The notes under the pieces were generated by a model, which had not been told where the DNA came from, made no database searches, and was given only the letters and a program-made list of their open reading frames with translations. The position numbers and the translations under genes are program-made. From NCBI GenBank assembly GCA_003313425.1, contig NHZP01000050.1:248001-312000 (forward strand): a stretch of 64,000 bases of DNA, given 5' to 3'. Origin of the DNA: Pseudopyrenochaeta lycopersici (lineage: Eukaryota > Ascomycota > Dothideomycetes > Pleosporales > Pseudopyrenochaetaceae). Every line of letters begins with the position of its first letter. Position 1 is the stretch's first letter. This document shows positions 20,867 to 33,418 of the stretch, in pieces.

Positions 20867-22725
20867 TTAGCTATCACTTTCCTGGTCCCTGATCTGTTTG
20901 GAACCGTGTTTCTGCAAGTATTCGGCCCATGCCTTACCCAAGTCGCTTGGACGAAATGGCTGGAACCATTGTCTCCACCATCCTTTCTTGTGTGCCGACA
21001 AGCCCATATCATCCAACAGGGTGTCTGTATACGTGATGCTCTCGAAGTTGATTGCATTTCCCAACTCCCCATTTGTTAGGTAGCGCCTACGGCTGAAAGA
21101 AACCCATGTTGCGATAGTTTTCTCCATGTCTTGCCCTGAAGGGAGTTTCAGCTGCCCATCAAAGTATGCAACAGCCCATAGTGCCTGCACTTCAGCCGCG
21201 AGTAGCTTGTTGCCCGTGTTCAGATGGTTTAGAAATAAAATAGAGTCATCTTTCACTGGCGCCATTCCTCGATACAGCCGGTAAGTGGTCGTGTCAATCT
21301 TCTGGCGCGAGTGCTTTGGTGGGTTAGCGAGTAATGGAAATCTTGAGCAAATATCTCGATCAGCCTCCTCGAGAAGTTTCTCCCAGTGCTGCGATATCTC
21401 GCTTGGCTCCTCTTCGAGTGATACAGGCAGTCCAAGGTTGACTAATTGCTTGCTATCGAAGAATTGGAGGGATGGATTCCATCCTGTGCCGCAAACAAGC
21501 GCATCGCATTCTAAGTCTTTTCCGCCTTCTAGTCTGACAAGATTCTTGTCTAGAGACTTGACTTGATCACGATGTACGTATACGCTTGACGATACAGTGT
21601 CCCAAAAATCATCATGGTGCAGTAAACCACCCGGGCCGTTCTGCCAAAAAAATCTAGAGAAGTCAGCCTTGCAGTCTTGAAATGAGCGCAAATACAGACG
21701 CAGTTTCGTATTCTAGCTGATCGAAGCCCTTAGATTTATCTCGTCCGTGATAATTTGCTTCGGTTCGAATGGCTTGGTCTTGTTTCCCTAGCACGTTCTG
21801 GATGAGCCATCGGCCGAACCAGTTGTGCTGGAGGAAATTGGTCCACATATTTACGCCGTTGAAGATAGAGGGGCCCAGGGATGCAACCATACGCGTATGT
21901 GCGGCCTCAAATGCGTTTTTAAAAGGCCCCTTGCCCCGTGGTGAAGCGAAGAAAGAAGGCCCTGTACCAGTCGTTCTGATAACCCAGTGCACTTCTTTCC
22001 CGTTCTTTACGCCAATGTACACAACATCTGCCGCCGACTTTCCAGCTCCAATGACGACCAACTTCTTGATTTCAGGCGTTTCCATGACCTTGGTGCCTCC
22101 AAAGCCTTCGGTGTGGACTATGGGCCCTCCGAATATTTCTTTACCCGCGAGCTCGGGCATATTTGGCAGCGAACATAGCCCGCTTGCAACCATGGCTTTC
22201 GGGGCTATGAAGGTTCCAGCACTGCCAGAAACATTCCACATGCCGTCGATTTTCTTGACTGATTGAATTTCTGCATTAAAAATCATTCTGTCCCGCAAAG
22301 TACGTCCTGCATCATCTTTCCGACCACAGTATTGATGCAGATAGGCAGTGGTGTATTTGGCCCGGTAAAAGTCATGGTAGCAATCGGCCTCAGGCGGCCG
22401 TGTCATGGGGAGGTCTGAGAACTCGGAGAGGCCATGACTCCACTGCGTCCAGAATTCATCGTACAGCCGTCCTGCAGACGTTCAGCAGTCAAACTCGTCT
22501 TTCGGTAGTTTCTTTCACTTACGCTTACTGAAGACACCGCCGAGGTCACCATCTTTCTCTAGAATCACGAGGCTTGCGTCTGGGTGGGCATCGAGGAAGC
22601 GCTGTGCCGCGATGATTCCCGTTAGCCCTACAGTCAAGTCAGAACACAGCGGGTAGATTAGAATGGCGCAAACGGGCTGGCCGACCTGCTCCGATGATGA
22701 TGACGTCGTAGCTCTGCGACGCCAT
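20867..22725 (-). CDS. Flavin-containing monooxygenase (FMO/NAD(P)-binding)
   Basis: Four exons: complement(20867..21653, 21700..22471, 22523..22627, 22686..22725), all phases agree, giving 567 aa. The first 40-nt exon ends inside the FAD-binding Rossmann motif, which becomes I-I-I-G-A-G-L-T-G (residues 9-17) only after splicing. A second Rossmann motif, V-V-I-G-A-G-K-S-A-A, binds NADPH. Between them is the FMO/BVMO-type fingerprint F-G-G-P-I-V-H-T-E-G-F (FxGxxxHxxxF). The enzyme would use NADPH and O2 to oxygenate an intermediate (hydroxylation or Baeyer-Villiger insertion); which one cannot be told from sequence. It lies in the same orientation as P450-A, 357 bp downstream of it. The last intron uses a less usual GTCTGT donor, chosen because it restores the frame. 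Confidence 0.85.
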
Positions 22726-23081
22726 GGTACCTGTGAAAGTCGCTTCAAAGGCGTCAGGCGAGTTGGCAAGCTTTCGGGCATCTCAAAGTACAAGAAAAAA
22801 AAATTAGAGTGAATAGATATCACACTAGCGCTGGTTGCAGCGGGAGCAGCGGAGGGCGTTTTGCTGCGTGTGGGGTCCCTGGGCAGCGCCGTTTGGGGGC
22901 GTTTGGGGGCGGGCGGGAGTGCAAGGGTCACGTCGTGCGCTAGCTCCGGGAAACGGGTCCATGGCTGTGCCACATCAATGCCTAATATGTACATTATTTT
23001 CCATATTCTATTAACGACAACTAGACTTGGACGCCTGACGCGTGTGATTCATGGAAAACCGGAAAGCTGCCTTGCCCTAAC
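22726..23081. other. Intergenic between FMO and P450-A
   Basis: A 356-bp stretch holding the FMO promoter and the P450-A 3' end. It includes a short duplicated GTTTGGGGGC near 22,890-22,910. No gene is seen. Confidence 0.4.
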
Positions 23082-25086
23082 TTATCGCATGCCCAGGCCC
23101 GGACCGCTGCCCGCTCTCGCCACCGTCTCCGTGCTGATGGTGATACGGATCCCCTTCGAATCTAGCCGAGGGAGCGGCAGCATGAAGTCATGGGCCGGCG
23201 TAACGTCGGTTTCATCCGTCTCAAACAACTGCATCGTCGGCGCGCCTGGCCTGAAGAGCGCAGCCAGCATGATGTTAAGCTCGGCATAGGCGAGACTGCG
23301 GTGCCCGGAGTCAGCATTCCACGCATCTAATTCACAGGCGCCACTCACTTCATTCCCAAGCAGTTGCGCGAGCCTTTAGAGAACGGCACAAGATTGCGCA
23401 ACATCAACGGCGTGGCATTTCCAGGAAGCCATCGTTCCGGGACAAATGCGAATGGTTGCGAGAACACGCGGGGATCTGTATGCTGGCAGTATGCCGACAT
23501 GCCCACCGGAACCTGGTTTGCGTCTTAGCATGCGCCATCTCCCTGCATCTGGCGGGATTACGGCCAGAAACAGTAAAAGACTTTCACGTACCCTGGCTGG
23601 AATTGTCCACTGCTTGAACTGCAACGAGGTCGTGGGCGATACGCGAGGCATCCTGTGTGACACACCATAGCTGTGTCTCGGTGGTTGTCAGCAGCTGGGC
23701 CGTTGAAGTGGTAGCGAGCGACTACAGCTTACCGGAGCCCTTCCTTGATTAACGCTTGCAAAAAGGGCAATTTCTCCAGCTGCGCCCACGTCGGCACCTT
23801 GAGAGGATATTCCGACATGACCCCTTGTAGCTCTTCCACTAGCCGGGCTCGGATGCTGCTATCGGCAAGGATGTAGTAGCAGATGAAGTCCAATGTACGG
23901 GCTGTGCTGACGGTACCCGCCCCAAGAATGACTTGTGCCTCCTTACTTAGCCTATCTAGTGTCAAGTCACACGCTGGAAGATTGCTACGGACGAGGTTCT
24001 GGAACAACGTCTGCTTCTCGCCTGGTTCAGGAAGCTTCCCGCTTGCCTTTTGCTCGAGGACTTCCTGGATGTGGGCTTCCGCCATCTAGAGAAAATTAGA
24101 AACTTGCTGTCACCGCGAAACGGAGCAATGTACCAGCTTCCAGTCATTGTAGCGACGACCGCGTGAATCCAGCCGCATCAACACGGATTGCGGGATGCGC
24201 CGGACAATGCTGTGGAGTGTGAGTAGGTGATCCACTTTCGGCTGCGAAACACGATACCTGATGAGGGATGGGAAGCCCATGAAAATAGGGAGGGACTTGA
24301 TAACATCGTGGAGTAAGTTGTACCTGAGGACGTGAGCTGCAGAGTCTTCTCAGTGGAGCACATGAAGCATACCAATCGGGCGAAAATTTGGCTTCGTCGA
24401 GAAGGTTCGTTGGACTTTCACAACAGATTCTCCCAATGACATCGCCCGAAAACGCCAACATGGCATGGTCTAGGCGGATTTCCTCCCCTGTCCCTTCCAC
24501 ATCTTTGAACTTTTTCACTACTTTCTCGGCGAGCTGCCACATTGTGGATTCAAGCCTGGAAACCCCAGCACGAGAAAAGTACGGCTCTAAAGGTTTTCTC
24601 CTGCGGCGGTGGAGATCATGGGCAGTTGACAGAAAATGGGAGCCCTCAAACTCGACACCACGAGCAAAGAGCTCATAGTTGTCAGTTGGTCGGACGCTAC
24701 CAGAAACATATACTTTATCATAGAACTCTGGGTCCGCGATATGTAGTTCCCATGGATTGATTCGAACGATCGGCCCTTTGGTGGCATTAGCATAAACTTC
24801 GAGTTTTCCAAGACAACCCCAAGCCTTTCTTACCATAGACAGAGTGCAAGCGCGCAATCTCCCAAGTGAATTTTCCATTCTTAAAAAATTGAAAGTAGAA
24901 CTCGTACCAGGCCGTTGCAGCTGCAAGTTTGGGTCCAGGGAAGTTGGCGATTGGAGAAAAGACAAGCCGATAAGTGACAAGAATTGATACGTATAGCACA
25001 TTTGATAGGATCCAAAGGGCCCCCAGAAGCTGGTACTTCGTCCAAGTAACAGAGTCTAGAAGTTCAAAAATCGATTTCAATTCCAT
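23082..25086 (-). CDS. Cytochrome P450 monooxygenase A
   Basis: Seven exons: complement(23082..23295, 23349..23512, 23592..23676, 23733..24085, 24134..24323, 24373..24775, 24834..25086), all in phase, giving 553 aa, somewhat long for the family because of a C-terminal extension. N-terminal membrane anchor at about 20-45 followed by the proline hinge F-P-G-P-K. I-helix oxygen motif G-A-G-T-V-S-T (337-343), ExxR E-G-L-R (397-400), PERW (453-456), and heme loop F-S-K-G-S-R-N-C-L-G with proximal Cys479. It is an ER-bound monooxygenase, expected to oxidise the terpene. It shares a divergent promoter with the terpene synthase. An upstream in-frame Met (25107) is an alternative start. Confidence 0.88.
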
Positions 25087-25542
25087 GCTGAAAGCTGTCG
25101 CATGCATCGAATGGCACTGGCTGTTTCGCAGTTGTAGAGGGCGTGGAAGGCGTAGTACACCCTGCAATCACTGTGCATATTTGGCCTAGGCCTTATTTTG
25201 CCCAGCTGCAGATATACTTAGAAAGTGCGCAGGTCCTTAAAATGAATTCGATGTTCCAGCCGTTGACTGGGATTCTGCCTTGCTAGTTCGATAGGCTAAG
25301 GTATGACCAGGGTTTTCCGACCCCCGGGGACCGTACTTAGACTGCATCGGGGTTCAATGTACCCTAGCCCTACATATGATTGGTGATGTCGTGGCCCCAA
25401 AAGATTCAGACTAATCCAATGTGACTGACTCGCCGAATTGGCTTTCTGGAATCGCAGCCTGCGCTGAGAGGCAAATCAGGATAACTGGACTTGTCATATA
25501 CTTACGATCCTTCTAACAACATCCCATTACGAAACCGTCGCA
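25087..25542. promoter_or_regulatory. Bidirectional promoter of P450-A and terpene synthase
   Basis: 456 bp between divergent start codons of two core cluster genes, so co-regulation is likely. No cluster-specific transcription factor gene is in the window, and I could not single out a convincing binding palindrome. Confidence 0.55.
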
Positions 25543-28152
25543 ATGGATTTCCAATACTCTTTCCTTGTTGACCCAGAAACATACGACACGGAGGGTCTAT
25601 GCGGAGGCATATCCGTACGCAAGCACAGGTATGCCGACCTTGAAGAGGTGGGAACATTCCGAGCTCAAGAAGATTGGAAGAGAATGGTAGGACCGCTTGG
25701 GAACTTTAGAGGTGGCCTTGCTCCCCGGCACAGTATCATGTCCATTACGATGCCAGAGTGCAAGCCCGAGAGACTGGAGATCATTTCTTACGCGGACGAG
25801 TTTGCTTTCTTATACGACGGTACCTGAATCCTCCACAAGCTTGGTGTATGCCCAGAACTGACTTCACCGAAGATTTGATCGATAATGCTGAATCTGCCCT
25901 GGTAGGCGAAGCGGATGGATCACATTACAAAGCAAGAATTAATTTTCGTACAGGTGGCTGCAGAAAACGATGACATGTCAAACGGCTTCCGAGAAGGCGC
26001 ACGGCTCGGCAAGATCGAGGCAGATGCAAGAATGAGATCTGGGAAACGCCAGCTGCAAGCCAAGATCTTGAACGAGATGTTAGCAATCGATCGGGAGCGA
26101 GCAATGGCTGCGATGAAAGCATGGGCCACGTTCGTAGAAACGTCTTCTGGGCGTCAGCATCATACTCGATTTGACACCCTTGACGAATACCTAGTGTATC
26201 GACGTATGGATGTTGGAGCAATGTGAGTACGAGATATTGATATTCAAAAGGCCCGATACTGAAATCGTCCAGGTTCTGGCATGCTCTCGTTATTTTCGGG
26301 TATGCACTTACGATCCTAGATTCTGAGCTTGAAATCTGTCAGCAGTTAGCTTTGCCTGCAGTTACTGCAGCCAGCCTCACAAATGACCTCTATTCATATG
26401 ACAAAGAGGTGGAAGAATCTCAACATGCTGGTTGTAATCTCACAAATGGCATTGATGTCATCATGAGGGAACATTCTTGCAACCTGGAAACAGCTAAGTC
26501 TATATGTAGATCTGAGATTAAAGCAGTAGTCGCCGACTTCGAGGTCATCTTGGAGGAGACTCGGCATCGAAATGACTTGTCAGATGATTTGAAAAGATAT
26601 ATTGAGGTCATCCAGTATAGCGTCAGCGGCAACTTGGTCTGGAGCATGAGTTGCCCACGATATCATAAGGATGTACAATATAACCAGCTGCAGGCTCTTC
26701 GTGAGGCCGAGGGAGTCCTGAAATATCCTACTAAGACGTCGTTAAAGCCACTTAAACGTCAGCAGCCTGACGGTGATGACGACGAAACGCTCATGAAAGG
26801 CAACGCGGACAACATTGGTCTTCTTCCAAAGAAGCCCCGAATAATGGAAAAAAAAGTAGAGACACAAAAAAAGGACGCTAATGGTTTATTAACGCCGCCA
26901 TTTGGACTCCATTCTCCGCGACCCTCCATCGCGTCCACTGCCGATGACTTCAAATCGACCAATTCCGATACGTCTTCGCTTTTAGGCCTAGCTAAAGAAT
27001 CCCTATCAGATGAGGTAACATGAATCACCCCAGATAAAGCAATCTTGTCTAACAGCTCGTCTGCAGATCGCCTCTGAGCCATACCGCTATCAAAGCTCCC
27101 TTCCTTCCAAGGGCGTCAGAGATCGAGCCATTGATGCTTTAAATTATTGGCTTGAGGTACCAGAGCGCGATGTCGTAATCATCAAATCTATTATCCAGAG
27201 CTTGCACTGCTCTTCTCTAATGTAAGCCTACCCTGACGACTTTGGGAGCCCCCTCTTATGAATCTCATAGGCTGGACGACATGCAAGACAATTCACCCAT
27301 CAGGAGGGGAAGGCCCTCTACACATATGGTATATGGGCACGCGCAAACTATCAACTCAGCTACCTTTCAGTGGATTGAAGCTCTAAGTTCCTTGCAGCAG
27401 CTGCATGCCACAAATTGCACCCAAATATTCATAGGTATGATCTCTGGAGAGTAAGGACAGAGTTAGTGATAGCTAATGTTTACAGATGAGATGCGGAGCC
27501 TATTCATCGGGCAAAGCTACGATATCCATTGGACAAACGCGTTGACCTGTCCGTCCATTGCAGAGTACATGCTAATGGTCGACGGCAGTAAGTTATAGTC
27601 AGGGCAAACTCTAGCTTAGCTAACAGGGCTTTAGAAACAGGTGGTTTATTTCGTTTACTTGCACGACTCATGCTAGAATGTTCACCACATCGTGGACGGG
27701 TAGACTTGAACCAATTATGTCGCCTCTTTGGGCGATTCTTCCAAATTCGGGATGATTATCAGAACCTTAACTCCCCAGATGTAAGCACATGTGCGTCCTA
27801 ATCAGTTTAACTACATGATATCTGATGTAAACAGTACACTTTACAGAAAGGCTTCTGCGAGGATCTCGATGAAGGAAAGTATTCACTACCCTTGATTCAT
27901 GCTCTCAACAACGCGTCGAATATCTTGCAGCTGCAAAATCTGCTAGTTCAACGTCGCATTGCAGGGAAATGCACGCTCGAACAAAAGTATCTCATTCTAG
28001 ATCGAATGAAGGAGACTGAGAGTCTAAACTTCACGCGTGACCTGCTACGCGTTTTACATTCCGATCTTGGCGCTGAGGTTTCAAGATTAGAGACTGAGTT
28101 TGGACTGGAGAATTCGGAATTGCGGTTGCTTTTGACATCACTGCAAGTCTGA
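25543..28152 (+). CDS. Bifunctional terpene cyclase/prenyltransferase (di- or sesterterpene synthase)
   Basis: Nine exons: 25543..25819, 25873..25901, 25954..26222, 26273..27014, 27067..27221, 27271..27434, 27486..27587, 27635..27780, 27835..28152. All phases agree; 733 aa, the usual size for this chimeric family (fusicoccadiene and ophiobolin F synthase types). The N-terminal class I cyclase domain (about 1-330) has D-D-L-I-D (92-96) formed across the first splice junction and the NSE triad N-D-L-Y-S-Y-D-K-E (229-237). A Ser/Pro/Asp-rich linker follows (about 345-435). The C-terminal prenyltransferase has the first Asp-rich motif D-D-M-Q-D (493-497) with downstream R-R-G-R-P and the second D-D-Y-Q-N (619-623). 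It would make GGPP or GFPP from IPP and DMAPP and cyclise it. Chain length (C20 or C25) cannot be read safely from motifs. Confidence 0.95.
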
Positions 28153-29047
28153 AGATGTACAAATAGGATTCTTTCAGTTTCAGTATCATGTTGGCATTTG
28201 CTTTAGTACTTTCGCCGCTACAGATCACTCTAGTTTTGATTTTTGGAAGCGAACTGTTCACTGCATGTTAACCTGTAGAACACCTGCAATCGCACAATCA
28301 TTGCTATCTTTCCAATTTTTAACCGACCGTGCCAACCTCGTTTCGCAACCGAACAGGCCTCCTGGTCTCCGGCCCGCAGGGGCTTCGCATCTTTGCATGC
28401 AACACGAGACTAGGACCGGGTTGGCATTCATATTTAGCCGCACAAGCTGTCATCCTGACCCTGCGCCATAATTGTATCCTGGACATTTTACAGATATACA
28501 AAATTAATATATTCTCGGGGATTAAAACATTGACTAGTCTTGAACGTTGTTGTCGATATAGGAGTCGCCGACGGTGCTCCGGCGCGCTTCTGCATATTTG
28601 TTGTCAGCGTGGCTGAGTTGGCTGCCTTATGCCGAGAAAGTATTAGACGACTCTCCACGGCGAGCTGTAATTTCAAGGAAATGCTTACAATTTAAGTTCT
28701 AGATTACGGTGCATCTCTTAATAGCTCGGTTCTACATAGTAGGCTGAATTGCTTTCGCTGATCCGATCGCCTGAGCATGATGAGTCTTCACTTCGCATGC
28801 AGGGTTCAGATGCTAAGCACGGCGCATGATACCACTTTTGATCTATAGAGGGGACCATTTCACTAAGCTGTATTGAGACCTATGTTATGCAACTGTAACC
28901 ATACTTTTTAAAGCTTAGCAACTCAGCTATAGGCAACTGGACAGCTTGATTCCCAGCCACAACCGCTTTGGCACATTTTCTGTCTGTAGACCACCCATCT
29001 TTGACAACACAAGGAAAAACCTTTTTTTTAAGTATTGAAGTTTCATC
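28153..29047. other. Intergenic between terpene synthase and MFS gene
   Basis: 895 bp containing the synthase 3' flank and the MFS promoter. Short frames only; no domain content. Confidence 0.45.
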
Positions 29048-31094
29048 ATGCTGGGCACTGAACCTAGCTCGGAACTTGAGAAAGTAGGGACTACTTTGAG
29101 AACTAATACACAAATGGACACTGCAAGTGGCCATAAACCTACAGAATATCCAGGTCCTTTACGGCTGACAGCAATCCTAATATGCTTAGTTCTTTGTATG
29201 TTCCTGGTAAGTGGTTACCTTTGCGTACATGAACCAATACCGCGGCTGACTTGAATTTCATAGGCATCTCTTGATGTGGTATGTACATCGGGGAGTATTT
29301 GTAAATGCAAAACAGCCCTGACCTAATTCATGGTTAGACTGTCATTAGCACCGCTATCCCTTCCATTACAAGAGATTTTCGCAGCTTAGAGGATGTGGGC
29401 TGGTATGGCTCGGCGATGTTGTTCCCAGTTGCGGCGACGCAGTCCATCTGGGGCAAGAGCTTCAAGTACTTTCCCGTGAAGACTGTCTACTTAGTCAGCA
29501 TATTCATATTCGAACTTGGAAGTTTGATATGTGGTGAGTAATGTCTAAATTAATGCCAGCACATGTGCTCAGTATTTCAGCCGTCTCGCAGAATAGCGCG
29601 ACCTTCATCGCTGGCCGAGCAATAACAGGAACCGGGTGCGCGGGTACTTTCTCTGGGAGCTTTCTCATCATCGCATACTCCTCGCCCCAGCAGATAAGAC
29701 CTGCACTACACAGCGTTCTATCGGCGACATTTGCTTTTGCTTCGGTCGCTGGTCCTCTCATTGGCGGAGCATTGACGCAGAACGTGTCATGGAGATGGTG
29801 GTATGGACAGCCACCCTATTCTAGGCTGGGCATACGTCTGACTATCACAGTTTTTACATCAATCTTCCATTCGGCGCCGTTGCAGCAGTAGCTATTCTCA
29901 TCGCATTCCGAGCTCCTGACCAAAGTGACATCCTGAAGACGTCGTTCAGGGAGAAGATTCTACATATGGATATTCCAGGTGTCGCTTTTATCAGCGCTGC
30001 AGTTATTTGCTTCACGATGGCGATGCGTTGGGCTGGCGCAGAGAAAAAATGGAGCAGTGCAGATGTTGTTGGGACCCTAGTGGGAACCGTTCTGTTCAGT
30101 ATCGCGTTCGCCGTGTCGCAATGGCTTCAGGGCGATCGAGCATTCATCACGCTGAAAATACTACGACAACCAACTTTGCGCACCGCCGGAATATTTGAGT
30201 TTTTGTTCGTGTTACCTCCATTATTACGAGAATAATGCCTAGCTCATGGTCATACGCAGCGTTTCCGGCACCTTTTACATTGCTCTCTTTTATCTTCCAA
30301 TATACTTTCAAACGGTGCGAGGCGCGTCCGCTATCGCGTCTGGTGTGAGGCTAATTCCATTAATTCTTGGTTTAAGTAAGGTATCCCTGAACTTATTAGA
30401 ACTTGGTTTGACAGAACATCCAGCTTTAACTCAAATTATTGTCGGAATTGCAATTACTGCAACGTCGGTTTTCATACCGTTCATGATCGCAGGCCCAGTT
30501 ATTGCGGCCATCGGCGCTGGGCTACTTACAATACTGACAGAGCAAAGCTCGAGTGGCGCTTGGATCGGATACCAGATACTATTAGGTATTGGGTCAGGTG
30601 CTTGTTTGACTATTCCTATGATGCTCTCTCAGGTCACAGTTGAGGAGGAGGATGTTGCTATCGCAACCGCAGCAATGATCTGTAAGTTTCGAATACATAC
30701 CATAGTAACATCCAAAGCTAATCTGTACTCAGTCTGTCAGGCTGCTGGCGGGGCTTTGATCGTAGCCGCAGCACAGGGCATCTTCCAGAATCGGTTGGTG
30801 CAGTCATTGCGCGACCTTGTGCCGGATGTTGATCCTCTTGCAATCCTTTCTCTCGGTGCCGCGGAAAATGCAACATCAAATCTTCCACAAGATTCAATAC
30901 CTGGTATCATAAGGAGCTTTGCTGTAGCATTGCGGTATACACATATGTTTATCGTTCCTCTGGCCGGAATAGCTTTAGTTGTATCATTCTTTCAGCCCTG
31001 GATTAAGTATCATGATCCCCAAAAAGCAAAGAAAGAGGAAGCAGACAAAGAAGAGAAAGAAAAAAGTGAGATCACAGCGCCAGGACAAGTATAG
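29048..31094 (+). CDS. MFS drug-efflux transporter (DHA2/14-TM type)
   Basis: Eight exons: 29048..29206, 29264..29278, 29338..29533, 29581..29800, 29851..30204, 30260..30375, 30424..30681, 30733..31094, giving 559 aa. Exon 2 is a 15-nt microexon encoding A-S-L-D-V, the TM1 motif, common in fungal MFS genes. Conserved features include G-W-Y-G-S-A near TM2 and the [13 protein letters not shown] signature of 14-helix efflux pumps after TM6. The hydrophilic N-terminus (~40 aa) and Lys/Glu-rich C-tail are cytosolic. It probably exports the cluster product or gives self-protection; substrate is inferred from position only. It is co-oriented with the terpene synthase and P450-B. Confidence 0.9.
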
Positions 31095-31755
31095 TTGAGC
31101 ACTGTTTTAGAGACAAAAAATAAGCAAACGGAAAGAATTTTCACATCAACACATTCTTTGGAAGCTGCACCAACAGCCCTCGAACATTAGACGACGAGTT
31201 CAGAATATCGATGGAACTCACGTGCTTTGTGTCCAGGCGGGTCAGATAACGGACCGCACTGAGTGCAGGACCCACAGTTCCGCGGATTAGTACCGCACAC
31301 TGTGGTATGAGCCGCTAGCTAGGTTGATATACAGGGATTAACTCCGGGATCCTTGTGCCTGAATACTTTTCGGACTCCGAGATGACCCCACCCATGCTAG
31401 TTCCAGTCTGCCTTGGCGCTAGGCACAACCACTCTACGAATCAGTTCTAGGAGTGTTTTGGAGACGAAAGAATAGCTTCATTGGCTGAGGCAAAGCGACT
31501 AAATATTCATTCTCAAACAAAGTAATAATTGGCCTTAATCTTGGCTTCCATGATGCGCCATTGACAAGCCACTCTCATAGTGTCATTGTTATATGCTTAG
31601 CGTCGCTTACATTGGCCCTTTCTACCTTTACCGGTGTTGATTTGAATTCAATTACGATCTTCCTTGTATCCATTCAATAAGAGAAGCAAACACCGTTTTC
31701 AATACATGTTTGCCAAGATTAATAGTCCAGCAAACCTCAAAACAATAGAGTTGCG
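31095..31755. other. Intergenic between MFS and P450-B
   Basis: 661 bp with the P450-B promoter. Nothing else recognisable. Confidence 0.4.
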
Positions 31756-33418
31756 ATGTCTACCAATCAGATTCTTATTTTGCTTCTAACAGGAGTGCGT
31801 CTCACAGAATAAGGAAAAGCCTTGCCTCCACGAAAGTCTCGCTGATATGGTCAGGTTGTGGCGTACCAACTTTGGAAATGGACGTACAATGCTTTTTTCC
31901 ATCCTCTTTCGAAGATTCCCGGCCCTCATCTATGGGCTGCGTCTCGCCTCCCTCACGAATATCACCTCATCCGTGGACAATTACATCTTCGCCTACGGGA
32001 CCTGCATGATCAATATGGCGATGTCGTGCGCGTTTCCCCTGGCGGACTTTCTTTCATCCACCCTGAAGCATGGAAAGATATCATGGTTAAACAACAGCCC
32101 AACGTAAAGATTCCTGTGAAAGACATGTTACGTTTCACAGACGCCCTTAAAATTAATGGCGCACCGGAAATGCTCACTGCCGATGGAAAGACTCATGCAA
32201 GGCAGAGACGGCTATTGAGTCATGCTTTCAGTCAGGATGCATTGAATAAGAAGTCTCAAGTCTTGGTCAAGAGGCATATTGAGACACTAATGAAACAATT
32301 GAAGAAAGGAACAGGAGAGAAGATTGATATCACCAAGTGGATTAGCCTCACGACTTTTGATGTCATAGCAGATTTGTCCTTTGGCAGCTCGTTTGGATGC
32401 TTGGAGACAGGCGAGTATCATCCATGGACCAAGCTAATCTTTCAGTGCGTCTTTGAAGTTACAGTCCTGGGAAGCATTCGCCAATTTTCATGGATATACT
32501 GGGTTCTTAACAAGATGATCTCGAAGACCATGACACGCATGTTACTCGATCACCAAAAACTCGTGGTAGATCGCGTAAAGCAGAGACTGACCTCGGGCTC
32601 AGACCGCCAGGATTTTCTAAGCGAAATCATTAAGCATAATGGCACCGAGAAAGAAATGACAAATGATGAGATAATGAGCAATATGAATGTGCTCGTGCCT
32701 GCAGGATCCGAGTCAACCATGGAAGTCATAATTGCGACGATGTTTCTTTTACTTTCGCACCCAGCGGTCTTAAGAACACTTGTAGAAGAAATCCGTTCGA
32801 CCTTTAATGATGATAGCATGATCAGCTTTGAAAGTGTACAGGATTTGAAGTATCTCAATGCTTGTGTCAATGAAAGTATGAGAGTTCATCCGCCAGTGCC
32901 GATACACAACCCTCGCAGAGGAGATATACAAGGCTCCATGGTCCAAGGAGTGTGGGTAACGCAAGATGTAAGAGCCGAACCAATATACAAGCCTGATATA
33001 CTCATACTATTCAAAAGAGGTTTGAAATGCTAACGACGCTCAGGTAACGCTCGGCATTTACCATTTTCCCGCCTATCGGTCTACACATAATTTTACAAAG
33101 CCGGAAATATTTGACCCGTCTCGATGGTTAGGAAATGCAGTGTATGAACTCGATCGAAGAGCAGTCCTACAGCCATTCGGATTTGGTTCAAGAAATTGTA
33201 TTGGCAAACAGTATAATAACCTCCATTCGAACTTGGTGACCATTAGCTAATGTTAGTACCACAGCTTGGCATTGTCTGAGATTCGCACTATCTTATGCCA
33301 CATTCTTCTTGCGTTTGATATAGATTTATGCGACGAAAGTAGGGATTGGACCAATCAAAAGGCGTGGTGGACGTGGGGGAAGGTTCCATTGTGGGTGATA
33401 CTTCGGGCACGATTATAA
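31756..33418 (+). CDS. Cytochrome P450 monooxygenase B
   Basis: Four exons: 31756..31794, 31855..32967, 33044..33210, 33265..33418, giving 490 aa, normal P450 length. The first 13-codon exon supplies the hydrophobic membrane anchor (I-L-I-L-L-L-T-G) and was found because it joins in phase to the frame that begins V-V-A-Y-Q; without it the protein lacks its anchor. Other landmarks are the hinge I-P-G-P-H, I-helix A-G-S-E-S-T, ExxR in N-E-S-M-R, P-S-R-W, and heme loop F-G-F-G-S-R-N-C-I-G with proximal Cys436. The C-terminal L-R-A-R-L after W-V-I is typical of fungal clan CYP58/CYP65-like enzymes (approximate). It is expected to oxidise the terpene scaffold and marks the right edge of the cluster. 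Confidence 0.9.
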
